Shown: one piece after another, positions 51,581 to 60,545 of the stretch
Layout of the letters: each line of letters opens with the position of its first letter
Position numbering within the stretch: the stretch's first letter is position 1
DNA from: Saccharothrix luteola
GTDB taxonomy: Bacteria > Actinomycetota > Actinomycetes > Mycobacteriales > Pseudonocardiaceae
DNA length: 64,000 nt
Direction of reading: 5' to 3'
Assembly (NCBI RefSeq): GCF_020859565.1
Contig: NZ_JAJHUO010000006.1
Span: 248,001 to 312,000, forward strand
Position numbers and translations under genes: made by a program
The notes under the pieces: model-generated
What the model saw: only the letters and a program-made list of their open reading frames with translations
Told to the model about the DNA's origin: nothing
Database searches by the model: none

Positions 51581-54121
51581 GTGGACCTCCGCTATGAGGC
51601 CTACTGCTTCGCGGACCGTCTGTTCTACGACGTGCAAAGCCACGCGGAAACCGCCGAAGACGATTTCTCACAAGTGCTGCCAGAGTTGCCGGAAGGGTGG
51701 ACCCAGGGTGACCGCAACATCTGGCGCCACGTGCACCCCGAAGGCGTGGCACTGCCCAAGCAGGGCTGGAAGGTGCACGTCTCGGCCACCGTGCTGAACG
51801 CGGGCGAAGTGCTGCTGAAGTCCTACGAGTACCTCATCGCGCGCCGCATCCCGTTCAAATACCTGCGCACCCGGTCGATCGTGCTGGCCCGCAACTCGAA
51901 GTACGCCCCGCGCGAGGGCAGCGGCAAGCTCATCACGATCTACCCGGCCGACGAAGCGGAACTGGAGTCGACGCTCCTCGAGTTGTCCGAGATCCTCCAC
52001 GGCCAGCCGGGCGCGTACATCCTCAGCGACCTCCGCTACGGCGCCGGCCCGTTGTTCGTCCGCTACGGCGGGTTCGTCGAGCAGTGGCTGGAGCGCGACG
52101 GCAAGCGCGTGCTGGCCATCGAGGGCCCCGACGGCGCGCTCGTGCCCGACCAGCGCAAGGCGACGTTCTGGCTGCCGGACTGGGTGAAGCTGCCCGCGTG
52201 CCTGGAGGAGCACCTGGCCGCGCGCCGGTCCGGTGACGCCGACGCGTTCCCGTACCGGGTGGTCCAGTCGCTGCACTTCTCCAACGGCGGCGGGGTGTAC
52301 GAGGCCGTCCGCAAGGCCGACGAGACCCAGGTCGTGCTCAAGGAAGCCAGACCGCACGCCGGGCTGGACCGCGAGAACGTCGACGCGGTGGCCCGGCTGC
52401 GCCGGGAGCACGCGATGCTGACCAGGGTGGCCGGTGTGCCGGGCGTGCCCGAGGTCCACGAGCACTTCACCGCCTGGGAGCACGAGTTCGTGGCCATGGC
52501 GCGGGTGCCGGGCATCCCGCTGGGCCAGTGGCTCGGCCACAACTACCCGCTCACGCACCACGAGGTCACCGACGAGGCGATCACCGCCTACACCGAGCGC
52601 GCCCAGAAGCTGGTAGCCGACATCGAGCGGATCGTGGGCGCCGTGCACGAGCGCGGTGTCGTGTTCAGCGACCTGCACCCGCTCAACGTGCTGGTGGACG
52701 ACGACGACTCGGTGTCGTTGATCGACTTCGAGCTGGCGTTCGGCATCGAGGAGAACGGCAGGCCGACGCTCGGCGCGCCGGGTTTCCAGGCGCCGCCGGA
52801 CCGCACCGGCTTCGAGATCGACGAGCACGCGCTCGCCGCGCTGCGGCTCTACGTCTTCCTGCCGCTCAACGCCGTGATCGAGCTGGCGCCGGTGAAGCTG
52901 CGCTCGCACGTCGACTTCATCCAGCGCCGGTTCGGCCTGCCCGACGAGTACTGCGCGAAGATCCTCGCCCCGCTGACGCCGCGCGGCGACGCCCCGGCCG
53001 TGCCCGCCGCCAACGCGCTGGAGGTGCCGGAGCCCGACTGGCCGGTCGTACGCAAGTCGATCGCCGCGGGCATCCTGGCCAGCGCCACGCCCCAGCGCAC
53101 GGACCGGCTGTTCCCCGGCGACGTCGAGCAGTTCGAGGTCGGTGGCGCGGGGTTCGGCTACGGCGCGGCAGGCGTGCTGCACGCGCTGGACGTGACCGGC
53201 ATGGGCCGCTACCCCGAGCACGAGCAGTGGCTGCTGGACGCGGTGCGCCGCGAGCCGCCGAAAGAGCCCGGCTTCTTCACCGGCGCGCACGGCATCGCGC
53301 ACGTGCTGGAGAACTTCGGCCACCACGACCTGGCCGAGGAACTGGTCAGCTCCTACGCGCAGATGGTGCCGGACACCCAGGACCACGGCCTCAGCGCCGG
53401 CCTCGCCGGCATCGGCCTGAACCTCCTGCACTTCGCCGGCACGCGGGACGACGAGTCCTACGCCACCCAAGCGCTGGCGCTGGGCGAACGGCTCGACACC
53501 GCGCTCGCGAACGCCGAGCCGCCCGGCCCGAAGGCGCGTGCGGGCTTCGAGCACGGCTGGTCCGGCCCGGCGCTGCTGTTCCTCCGGCTGTTCCAGCACA
53601 CCGACGACCGCCGCTGGCTCGACCTCGGCGTGCGGGCCCTGGAGCGGGACCTGGCCGAGACGATGACCGCGTTGGACGGCTCGACGCAGGTCCGCGACGG
53701 CAACTTCCGCACCCTGCCGTACGTCGGCGTCGGCAGCGCGGGCATCGCGCTGGTGCTCAACGAGTTCCGCCTCGCCGCGCCCGACCTCCCGGTCGTCGAA
53801 CGCCTGCCGGAGCTTCTCGGCGGCACGACCGGCGAGTTCGTGATCCAGCCGGCGTTGATGCTCGGCCGGGCGGGCCTGCTGGCCACGCTGGCCCACGCGA
53901 ACGGACCGCGGGCCGCGATCGACCGGCACCTCGCCGCGCTGTCCTGGCACGCCGTGCCGTACCAGGAGGGCCTGGCGTTCCCGGGCATCCAGTTGCGGCG
54001 GCTCTCGATGGACCTCGACACCGGCGGCGCGGGCGTGCTGCTCGCCCTCGGCGCCACCTTGGACGGCACACCCGTGCTGCCGTTCCTCACAGCCCCGGCC
54101 CTCGTGGACCGGTCGCAGTAA
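51581..54121 (+). CDS. lanKC: Class III lanthionine synthetase LanKC (RamC/AmfT-like)
   Basis: 846 residues from GTG 51581, chosen because AAGGAGG lies 9 bases upstream and homologues start at VDLRYEAYCFADRLFYD. Order: phosphoSer/Thr lyase domain (about 1-220); kinase domain with K254 (VVLKEARP), catalytic loop FSDLHPLNVLV (D364) and DFE (D382); C-terminal cyclase-like domain with FFTGAHGIAHVLENF, DHGLSAGLAGIGLNLL and EHGWSGPALLFLRLF. The zinc-binding Cys/His set of LanC is absent, as expected for class III. It phosphorylates and dehydrates Ser in LanA and closes (methyl)lanthionine or labionin rings. The precursor gene follows 34 bp later. Confidence 0.95.
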   Translation: MDLRYEAYCFADRLFYDVQSHAETAEDDFSQVLPELPEGWTQGDRNIWRHVHPEGVALPKQGWKVHVSATVLNAGEVLLKSYEYLIARRIPFKYLRTRSIVLARNSKYAPREGSGKLITIYPADEAELESTLLELSEILHGQPGAYILSDLRYGAGPLFVRYGGFVEQWLERDGKRVLAIEGPDGALVPDQRKATFWLPDWVKLPACLEEHLAARRSGDADAFPYRVVQSLHFSNGGGVYEAVRKADETQVVLKEARPHAGLDRENVDAVARLRREHAMLTRVAGVPGVPEVHEHFTAWEHEFVAMARVPGIPLGQWLGHNYPLTHHEVTDEAITAYTERAQKLVADIERIVGAVHERGVVFSDLHPLNVLVDDDDSVSLIDFELAFGIEENGRPTLGAPGFQAPPDRTGFEIDEHALAALRLYVFLPLNAVIELAPVKLRSHVDFIQRRFGLPDEYCAKILAPLTPRGDAPAVPAANALEVPEPDWPVVRKSIAAGILASATPQRTDRLFPGDVEQFEVGGAGFGYGAAGVLHALDVTGMGRYPEHEQWLLDAVRREPPKEPGFFTGAHGIAHVLENFGHHDLAEELVSSYAQMVPDTQDHGLSAGLAGIGLNLLHFAGTRDDESYATQALALGERLDTALANAEPPGPKARAGFEHGWSGPALLFLRLFQHTDDRRWLDLGVRALERDLAETMTALDGSTQVRDGNFRTLPYVGVGSAGIALVLNEFRLAAPDLPVVERLPELLGGTTGEFVIQPALMLGRAGLLATLAHANGPRAAIDRHLAALSWHAVPYQEGLAFPGIQLRRLSMDLDTGGAGVLLALGATLDGTPVLPFLTAPALVDRSQ

Positions 54122-54155
54122 CCCTTTCCAATCCCCCGAAACACTAGGAGCAACA

Positions 54156-54320
54156 ATGGACTTCATCCTCGACATGCAGGACCTCGAGACCCCCGAGGCC
54201 CAGTCGAACGCGATGGCCAGCGGCGGCAGCAGCGGCGGTGGCGGCGGCAGCACCACGGCGTCGAACGCCTCCCTGCTGCTCCCGTGCAGCCACTCCACCG
54301 TCAGCCTGGTCCTCTGCTGA
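54156..54320 (+). CDS. lanA: Class III lanthipeptide precursor (SapB/AmfS-like)
   Basis: 54 residues, ATG 54156 with AGGAG 5 bases upstream, too short for usual ORF limits. The leader starts MDFILDMQDLETPEAQ, matching the helical I-L-D-x-Q recognition motif of class III leaders. A Gly/Ser hinge (22-32) precedes the core SNASLLLPCSHSTVSLVLC. Two Ser-x-x-Ser...Cys units are visible: S36-x2-S39-x4-C44 and S47-x2-S50-x3-C54, the layout that gives two labionin or lanthionine rings. Leucine/valine between the serines and cysteines makes the product amphiphilic, as in SapB, which lowers surface tension for aerial hyphae. Function is inferred. Confidence 0.95.
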   Translation: MDFILDMQDLETPEAQSNAMASGGSSGGGGGSTTASNASLLLPCSHSTVSLVLC

Positions 54321-54337
54321 CCTCCCGCCACGCGGGT

Positions 54338-54380
54338 CCGGGTGAGCGGCGCAGTCGAAGTGCGCCGCTCACCCGGCTTT
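54338..54380 (+). terminator. Strong terminator between lanA and the exporter genes
   Basis: A perfect 16-bp stem (54338-54353 with 54361-54376) around GTCGAAG is followed by CTTTT. It begins 17 bp after the lanA stop. Partial read-through would give much more lanA than exporter mRNA. Confidence 0.88.
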
Positions 54381-54450
54381 TCCTGCCGCGAGATCGCCTC
54401 GCGAGGTCATGATGCGCCCCACCGCGGCAATCGCCTAGGAGTCCCAGATC

Positions 54451-56043
54451 GTGGTGCTGTCCGCCGTCGTCCGACGCGATCTCCGGTGGCTGCTGCTGGC
54501 GCTGAACGCGCTGCCCGCCACCGTCGCCGGGCTGCTCCTGCCCACCGCCCTGGCCTCGGCCGTCGACATGGCGCTGGCCGGCCGGCTCGACAGCGGCACG
54601 GTGTGGTGGCTGGTCGGGCTCGCGGGCGTGGAGGTGCTCGGCGACGCGATCGGCGTGGTGCTGGCCGCGGCGATCACCGCGCGCGGCGCGGCCTGGCTGC
54701 GCCACCGCCTGACCACCCATCTGCTCGCGCTGGGCCACCCGGCCCGCTTCGAACCCGGTGACGCGGTGAGCAGGCTGACCGGTGACAGCGCGATCGCCGG
54801 CGGCGTCTCGGTGCTCGCGGTCAACCTGGGCATCTCGGTGGTCACCGCCGCCGGCGCGATCACCGCGTTGGCGCTGCTGGACTGGCGGCTCGCGCTGGTG
54901 TTCCTGCTCAGCGTGCCCCTGGCGGCCCTGCTGGTCCGGTCGCACCTGCGGCTGACGGCCGCCGACGTCGCCACTTACCAGGAGGTCTCCGGCGAGTTGT
55001 CCGCACGACTGGTCGACGCCGTCGGCGGCCTGCGCACGATCGCCGCCTCCGGCCGCGCAGATCAAGAAGCCGAACGCGTGCTGCGCCCGCTCCCCCGCCT
55101 GACCGCCGCCGGCGTCGGCATGTGGAGCACCCAGGCGCGGATGATCTGGCGAGCCGGCCTCCTGCTGCCCGCCGTGGAACTGGCCGTGCTGACCGCCGCC
55201 GGCTTCGGCGTGGTCGCCGGCCGGTTGAGCGTGGGCGACGTCCTGGCCGCGCTCGGCTACGTCGCCTTGGGCATGACCGTCGTCGGCCAGACCGCCCTGC
55301 TCACCGCCTTGCAGCGGGCCAGGGCATCCGCCCGACGACTGGAAGAAGTCCTCTCCACGCCCGTGCCACCCCACGAGCCGCCAAGCCCGACCACGACCGG
55401 CGAAGTGGTGCTGACCGGCGTCAACGTCCCCGGCGCGCTGCACGACGTCGACCTGACCGTGCCCCCCGGGACCTTCGTCGCCGTCGTGGGCCGGTCGGGC
55501 TCGGGCAAGTCCGCGCTGGCCGCGGTGATCGGCGGCCTGACCCGGCCGACGACCGGGCAGGTCGAGCGAGGCGGGTCCGTCGGCTACGCCTTCGAACGCC
55601 CCGCGCTCGTCGGCGCCACGGTCTCCGACGCCGTCAGCTATGGCACCTCGCTGACCCGGGCCGACGTGGAGGCAGCCTGCCGCGCCGCCCAGGTCCACGA
55701 CGTCGTGGTGCGCCTGCCCGACGGCTACGACACCCCGATGGCCACCGCGCCGATGTCCGGCGGCGAGGCGCAACGACTCGGCCTGGCCCGGGCGTTCGTC
55801 CGCGACCCGGCCGTCCTCGTGCTGGACGACGCCACGGCCAGCCTCGACATGGTCACCGAGTCCACTGTGGAGCGCGCGGTCGAGTCGGCCCTGCCAGGCC
55901 GGACGCGGATCGTCGTGACGCACCGCGCCGCCACCGCCCGCCGTGCGGACACCGTCGTCTGGCTGGACGACGGCCGCGTGCGCGCGGTGGGACCGCACTC
56001 CGAGCTGTGGGACGACGACGAGTACCGGGCGGTGTTCGGCTGA
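54451..56043 (+). CDS. ABC transporter half-unit 1 of the lanthipeptide cluster (RamA/AmfB-like)
   Basis: 530 residues from GTG 54451 with AGGAG 8 bases upstream. A type IV exporter TM domain of about six helices (to about residue 300) is fused to an ATPase: Walker A VGRSGSGKSALAAVIGG, signature MSGGEAQRLGLARA, Walker B AVLVLDDATASLD, H-loop VVTHRAATA. The nucleotide domain is slightly short and the Q-loop is not clear. Probably forms a heterodimer with the next gene product to export the modified peptide. Overlaps it by one base (TGATG). Confidence 0.92.
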   Translation: MVLSAVVRRDLRWLLLALNALPATVAGLLLPTALASAVDMALAGRLDSGTVWWLVGLAGVEVLGDAIGVVLAAAITARGAAWLRHRLTTHLLALGHPARFEPGDAVSRLTGDSAIAGGVSVLAVNLGISVVTAAGAITALALLDWRLALVFLLSVPLAALLVRSHLRLTAADVATYQEVSGELSARLVDAVGGLRTIAASGRADQEAERVLRPLPRLTAAGVGMWSTQARMIWRAGLLLPAVELAVLTAAGFGVVAGRLSVGDVLAALGYVALGMTVVGQTALLTALQRARASARRLEEVLSTPVPPHEPPSPTTTGEVVLTGVNVPGALHDVDLTVPPGTFVAVVGRSGSGKSALAAVIGGLTRPTTGQVERGGSVGYAFERPALVGATVSDAVSYGTSLTRADVEAACRAAQVHDVVVRLPDGYDTPMATAPMSGGEAQRLGLARAFVRDPAVLVLDDATASLDMVTESTVERAVESALPGRTRIVVTHRAATARRADTVVWLDDGRVRAVGPHSELWDDDEYRAVFG

Positions 56044-57746
56044 TGACCTACCTGCGGGCGTTGCGCGAACAACGGCGCGGCATCGTGGTGCTCCTCGGCT
56101 GGTCGGTGCTCGAAGGCGTGCCCGCGCTGCTCTCCGGTCGCCTGGTCGGCCTCGCGGTGGACCGGGGCTTCGCCACCGGCCGCCCGTGGATCGGCGTCGG
56201 CTGGCTGCTGCTCTTCGCCGCGGTAGCCGTGCTCGGCGGCTTCGGCCTGCGCCAGGTCTTCATGCGCTTGGGCGCGGTCGTCGAGCCACTGCGGGACGCG
56301 CTGGTGCGCCAAGTGGTGCGCGGCGTCCTCCACGCGGGCTCGCAAACCCGCCAACCGGACGCCAGCGCCGTCGCCCGGATCACCCGGCACGTCGAAGTGG
56401 TCCGCGACGCCACCGCCGGTGTCCTGGTCCAAGCCCGCGCACTCCTGGTCACCACCACCGCCGCCCTCATCGGTCTGGCCGCCACGGTCTCGTCACTGGC
56501 CTGGCTCGTGATCCTCCCTGTCGTCGCCGCCCTGGTCCTGTTCACCCTCCTGCTCCCCTCCCTGGCCCGCCGCCAGCGCAACCTCGTCCTGGCCGACGAA
56601 CAGGTCGCCTCCGTAGCCGGCACGGTGTTCCTCGGCGTCCGCGACGTCACCGCCGTGACCGGCGCCGATCACGCCCTCCGCGACGTGGGCGAGCAGGTGG
56701 ACCGCCAAGCCTCCGCGACCGTCCGGATGGCCTTCGCCACCGCCCTGCGCGGCGTCGTGATCGCCCTGGGCGGCTTCGCCCCACTGGTGTTGTTGCTGCT
56801 CATGGCACCAGGAATGGTCCGCGCGGGAACTTTGACGGTCGGCGACGTCCTCGCCGCCGTGGTCTACCTGAGCACCAGCGTGCAGCCCGCCCTGCGCCGC
56901 TTGGCGGACACGACGAGCACCATCGTGCTCCGACTGGTGGTGGCACTGCGACGCTTGGCCGAGGCCGCACCACCGATCGACGTGCCCGCGGGCAACGCCG
57001 CCCCCAACGGTTCCGACATCGAACTGCGCGGCGTGACGTTCGGCTGGAGCCCCACGGCCGAGCCTGTCGTGCGCTCCCTGGACCTCGTCCTCCCGAAGGG
57101 CTCCCACCTGGCCGTGATCGGCCCGAGCGGCATCGGCAAGTCCACGTTGGCCGGCCTGATCACGGGCATGGTCGAACCACAGGCCGGAGAAGTCCACTTC
57201 GGCGGCGTCCCGGTGCGCTCCGTCGCACCGGGCCAGCGCCACGACCGAATCGCCCTCGTCCCCCAAGAGACCTACCTCTTCACGGGCACCGTCCGCGAGA
57301 ACCTGGCCCTCTTCGCACCGACCGCATCGGACGCCGCGCTGCTGGAAGCCGCCGAAGCCGTCGGCGCATCAGCCCTGATCACCAGACTGGGCGGCCTCTC
57401 CGGAACCGTGGGCCACTCCGGCGGTGGCCTCTCCGCCGGCGAGGCGCAACTCCTGGCGTGCGCCCGCGTCCACGCCTCACCTGCCGACGTGGTGATCCTG
57501 GACGAGGCGACCTCAGCCCTCGACCCATCCGCGGAAGCCCAGGTGGAACAGGCATTCGCCACCCGCGACGGCACCCTGATCGTGATCGCCCACCGACTCT
57601 CCTCGGCACTGCGGGCAGACCTGGTCCTCCTGATGGACGGCGGCCCACCACTGCTGGGCAACCACGACGACCTGCTGGCCACCTCACCCCTCTACGGGGA
57701 CCTCATGGCCGCCTGGCAACCAACCCCGATCTCCCCCGGCCACTAA
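56043..57746 (+). CDS. ABC transporter half-unit 2 of the lanthipeptide cluster (RamB/AmfA-like)
   Basis: 567 residues. TM domain (about 1-310) followed by an ATPase: Walker A GPSGIGKSTLAGLITGM, Q-loop LVPQETYLFTGTVRENL, signature LSAGEAQLLACARV, Walker B DVVILDEATSALDP, H-loop VIAHRLSSAL. The signature starts LSAGE where LSGGQ is standard, and the partner has MSGGE, so the two sites differ, as in heterodimeric exporters. Translationally coupled to the previous gene. No protease domain is present; leader removal must be done by another enzyme. Confidence 0.92.
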   Translation: MTYLRALREQRRGIVVLLGWSVLEGVPALLSGRLVGLAVDRGFATGRPWIGVGWLLLFAAVAVLGGFGLRQVFMRLGAVVEPLRDALVRQVVRGVLHAGSQTRQPDASAVARITRHVEVVRDATAGVLVQARALLVTTTAALIGLAATVSSLAWLVILPVVAALVLFTLLLPSLARRQRNLVLADEQVASVAGTVFLGVRDVTAVTGADHALRDVGEQVDRQASATVRMAFATALRGVVIALGGFAPLVLLLLMAPGMVRAGTLTVGDVLAAVVYLSTSVQPALRRLADTTSTIVLRLVVALRRLAEAAPPIDVPAGNAAPNGSDIELRGVTFGWSPTAEPVVRSLDLVLPKGSHLAVIGPSGIGKSTLAGLITGMVEPQAGEVHFGGVPVRSVAPGQRHDRIALVPQETYLFTGTVRENLALFAPTASDAALLEAAEAVGASALITRLGGLSGTVGHSGGGLSAGEAQLLACARVHASPADVVILDEATSALDPSAEAQVEQAFATRDGTLIVIAHRLSSALRADLVLLMDGGPPLLGNHDDLLATSPLYGDLMAAWQPTPISPGH

Positions 57747-57844
57747 ACGCCCCCAGACACCCCAACCGCTCCACAACGGACCCGCCGCACCAACCGAGGG
57801 GCCTCACCAAACCGCCCACAACGGACCCGGAACCACCCCACCGA

Positions 57845-57978
57845 GGCCCGATTTGACATGGGTTCGGGTGCTTTAGGCTGGTCGAAGCCGGCAGGCCCGG
57901 CGGGACGCGCTTGCCCCCCCGGCCTGCCGGCTTCGACCTGCCTGGAGTGCCCGTAAGGGCCCCATGTCAAATCGAGCC
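57845..57978. repeat. Palindromic dispersed element, copy 3
   Basis: 134 bp with the same ends as copy 1 (17 of 18 bases mirrored: GGCCCGATTTGACATGGG against GGCTCGATTTGACATGGG) and an inner 16-bp perfect inverted pair (57882-57897 with 57921-57936). It lies between the exporter gene and the convergent DUF3145 gene. Beyond it the motif CAAATCGAGCC is repeated at about 57967, 58035 and 58079, perhaps remnants of further ends. Confidence 0.85.
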
Positions 57979-58094
57979 GGACTTGAGCGCGACCATCGGA
58001 CCGAACCCGACCACCAAGCCGGCCTCAACCACCGAACCGCTCGTCAAATCGAGCCGGCCCCAACCACCGAGCCGGGCTCAAATCGAGCCGGGAT

Positions 58095-58598
58095 TCACCC
58101 CACCCGGTGCAACCACGTCACCGGCGCACCATCCCCCGCCCGCCGGAACGGTTCCAGGGCGTCATCCCAAGCCGCACCCAAGATCTCATCCACCCCGTGC
58201 GCGAACGACTCACCGCCTCTACTCCGCGCAGCCAGCGTCCGAAGTTGGTCCTCTGAAACAACTATGTCGCCATTGGCGCTCGTGCGCGCGTGCCACAACC
58301 CCAACACGGGCGCGAAGCAGTACCTCACGCCGTCCACGCCCGGACTCGGGTCTTCCGTCACCTCGAACCTGAGCATCGGCCACGCCCTGAGCGCGGACAC
58401 GAGTCGGGCACCGGTGCCGGCGTCGCCGGTCCAGTTGCATTCGGCGCGCAACTGACCAGGCGCCGCGGGTTGCGCCGCCCACTTGAGGTCCGCTCGCTCA
58501 CCGAGGGTGCCCGAGATCGCCCACTCGACGTGCGGACAGACCGCAGACGGCGACGAGTGGACGTAGACCACGCCACTGCTGCTGCCACGGGTGCTCAC
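58095..58598 (-). CDS. DUF3145 family protein
   Basis: 167 residues starting MSTRGSSSGVVYVHSSPSAV; CPHVEWAISGTLGERADLKW, LRAECNWTGDAGTGARLVSA, YCFAPVLGLWHARTSANGDI and SFAHGVDEILGAAWDDALEP are the conserved blocks. It is an actinobacterial protein of unknown role, soluble, with no catalytic motif. In streptomycetes and mycobacteria, as I recall, it lies next to the fab operon; here the lanthipeptide cluster separates the two. Confidence 0.92.
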   Translation of the reverse strand: MSTRGSSSGVVYVHSSPSAVCPHVEWAISGTLGERADLKWAAQPAAPGQLRAECNWTGDAGTGARLVSALRAWPMLRFEVTEDPSPGVDGVRYCFAPVLGLWHARTSANGDIVVSEDQLRTLAARSRGGESFAHGVDEILGAAWDDALEPFRRAGDGAPVTWLHRVG

Positions 58599-58774
58599 AG
58601 CTGACCTCCGCTACTCGACGAGGGACGTCTTCCCCTACGACCTCTCGAGGATGCGGACGATCTTGCGAATTCCCGACTTGGTCATTCTGCCCGCTACGGC
58701 AGCAGTCCGCCATAAGAACCATCGCGTTCCTCACCCAGGCGGGTCAGATACAGGGCTTTCGACCCTAAAACGGC

Positions 58775-58806
58775 GACCTCGCGGCCCGAGACCGAGCCGC
58801 GAGGTC
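58775..58806 (-). terminator. Terminator of the subtilisin-like protease gene
   Basis: GACCTCGCGGC (58775-58785) and GCCGCGAGGTC (58796-58806) form a perfect 11-bp stem with a 10-base loop, followed on the minus strand by GCCGTTTT. It lies 67 bp after the protease stop. Confidence 0.75.
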
Positions 58807-58872
58807 ACTTTCCGGGATCAACCGGCCACGCGATGCCGACCGGAAGCCGACCTCAGCGGGATCGACCCGCGA

Positions 58873-60336
58873 TCACACCGTCCCCAACGCCCGCACCGCG
58901 GCCATCACGTCGACCAACCCCGTTCCCTTGTCATAGCTGGTCGTGTACGGCCCTACCACCCGATACCCGGCCCCCGCCCCGTACTTGTACGCCGTCGACT
59001 TCAACGCCGCCTCGACCTGCCCGGCCGTCGCACCCGGCCTGGCCTGGAACAGCTGCGCCACGATGCCGGTGATGTGCGGCGCGGCCATCGACGTGCCGCT
59101 GATCGTGTTGAACGTGCCGACGTCCAGCAACCCCGGCCCGTTCTGCGGCTGCAACCCGGTCGCGCAGATCACCAGGTACGGCCGGCACGCCGACGTGATG
59201 TCCTCACCGGGCGCCGAGATGTCCGGCCACGTCGACGAATCCGCCGCCAGCCCGCGCGACGAGTACTCCGACACCGCGCCGTCACGCGTCCCCGTGCCCA
59301 GATCGTGGTACGACGCCACCGACAGCACACCGGGCGTCGGGTCCTGACCGGCCGGGTTGGACAGGTTCGCGCTCCCGTCGCCACCGTCGTTGCCGTTGGC
59401 CCACACCGTCACGACGCCCTCCGCCGCCAACGCCCGCTGCAGCTTGACCGTCGTCGAGTTCGGGTCGAACGCGCCGCCGCCGGACGGCCCGTACGAGTTG
59501 TTGACCGCCTTGATCGGCGGGCACACCGACGCCGGGACACCCGCGCCGCACGGCGCCCGGTGGTTCTCCAGCACCCAGTTCAACGCCGCGCCGGCCCCGA
59601 TGATGAACAGCACCGCGCCGGTCGAGATCACCACGGCCTTCGCACCCGGCGCCGCGCCGCGCACCACCGTGCCGTCGCTCAACGTCGTGTCACCGCCGAC
59701 CGCGATCCCCGTGACGTGCGTGCCGTGCCCGCCGACCGACAACAGGTCCGTGTCGACCGACGTCGGCACGTCCAGGATGCACCCGGTCCCCGCGCTCGCC
59801 TCGTCCAAGCACACGCTCTTCAAGTTGCGCACGACCTTGGTCTGGCCGTTCGCCTGCCGGAACGCCGGGTGCGTCGGGTCCACGCCGGAGTCGATCACCG
59901 CGACCGTGACGCCGCTGCCGTCCAACGCCAGCCCATTCGCTCCGGTGAGGGTCTGCCGCGCCTCCACCCCGCGCGTCGCCGCGTGCGACGTCGACCCGGT
60001 GAACTCGATCGGCCGGTTCGCCTCGACGTACGTCACGCCGACCACCGACCGCGCGGCCGTGATCTGCGCGGCGGTGCCGCGCGCCGCGACCACGCCGATC
60101 CGGTCGAAGGAGGTGATCCGGCTGAGCCCGGCCTCCCGCACCGCCCTCTCGGCGGCAGCGAGGTCGGCGCCGTGGACGAACACCGTCCCGGCCTGGCCAC
60201 CGGACAGTCCACCGCTGGACAGCTGACTGGCGAGCAACGTCGACACGGGGGCGAGCAGGCCGGCCGAGGCGGACGGAACGACCGCCATCGACAGTGCCAG
60301 CGTGCCCGCCGCGAGCAGGGCGGCTTTGCGCATCAC
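58873..60336 (-). CDS. Secreted subtilisin-like serine protease (S8)
   Basis: 487 residues from GTG 60336 (GGAGG 7 bases upstream; ATG 60333 also possible). Signal peptide (KAALLAAGTLALSMAVVPSA), inhibitor I9-like propeptide (TVFVHGADLAAAERAVREAG to about residue 110), catalytic domain with D149 (AVIDSGVDPTHPAF), H204 (SVGGHGTHVTGIAVG) and S416 (TISGTSMAAPHITG). The oxyanion asparagine lies in WANGNDGGDG. Monocistronic, ended by the hairpin at 58775. Such proteases degrade protein outside the cell; a role in lanthipeptide leader removal is possible but only by proximity. Confidence 0.93.
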   Translation of the reverse strand: MMRKAALLAAGTLALSMAVVPSASAGLLAPVSTLLASQLSSGGLSGGQAGTVFVHGADLAAAERAVREAGLSRITSFDRIGVVAARGTAAQITAARSVVGVTYVEANRPIEFTGSTSHAATRGVEARQTLTGANGLALDGSGVTVAVIDSGVDPTHPAFRQANGQTKVVRNLKSVCLDEASAGTGCILDVPTSVDTDLLSVGGHGTHVTGIAVGGDTTLSDGTVVRGAAPGAKAVVISTGAVLFIIGAGAALNWVLENHRAPCGAGVPASVCPPIKAVNNSYGPSGGGAFDPNSTTVKLQRALAAEGVVTVWANGNDGGDGSANLSNPAGQDPTPGVLSVASYHDLGTGTRDGAVSEYSSRGLAADSSTWPDISAPGEDITSACRPYLVICATGLQPQNGPGLLDVGTFNTISGTSMAAPHITGIVAQLFQARPGATAGQVEAALKSTAYKYGAGAGYRVVGPYTTSYDKGTGLVDVMAAVRALGTV

Positions 60337-60545
60337 GGACAAACCTCCAATGCAGGGTTGAGCACCCCACTAACGAGTCACCCCTGTTCAGGTGATGGTC
60401 GTCACGCAACGTCATCTCCAGCGATGCGCGCGACCGGCTGTCACCCGGCGGCGCTACCGTGTCCGACCGTGTGGAACGCCGAACGCCAGACCGTGTGGAA
60501 CGCCGACGCGTGCACCGCCGAGCGGCGCGATCTCGTGGTGATCCA

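Noticed and set aside
58873..60336. Subtilisin-like protease as the dedicated leader peptidase of the lanthipeptide
   Set aside because: It is separated by the DUF3145 gene, is on the other strand and has its own terminator; secreted S8 proteases are common in such genomes, so proximity is weak evidence.
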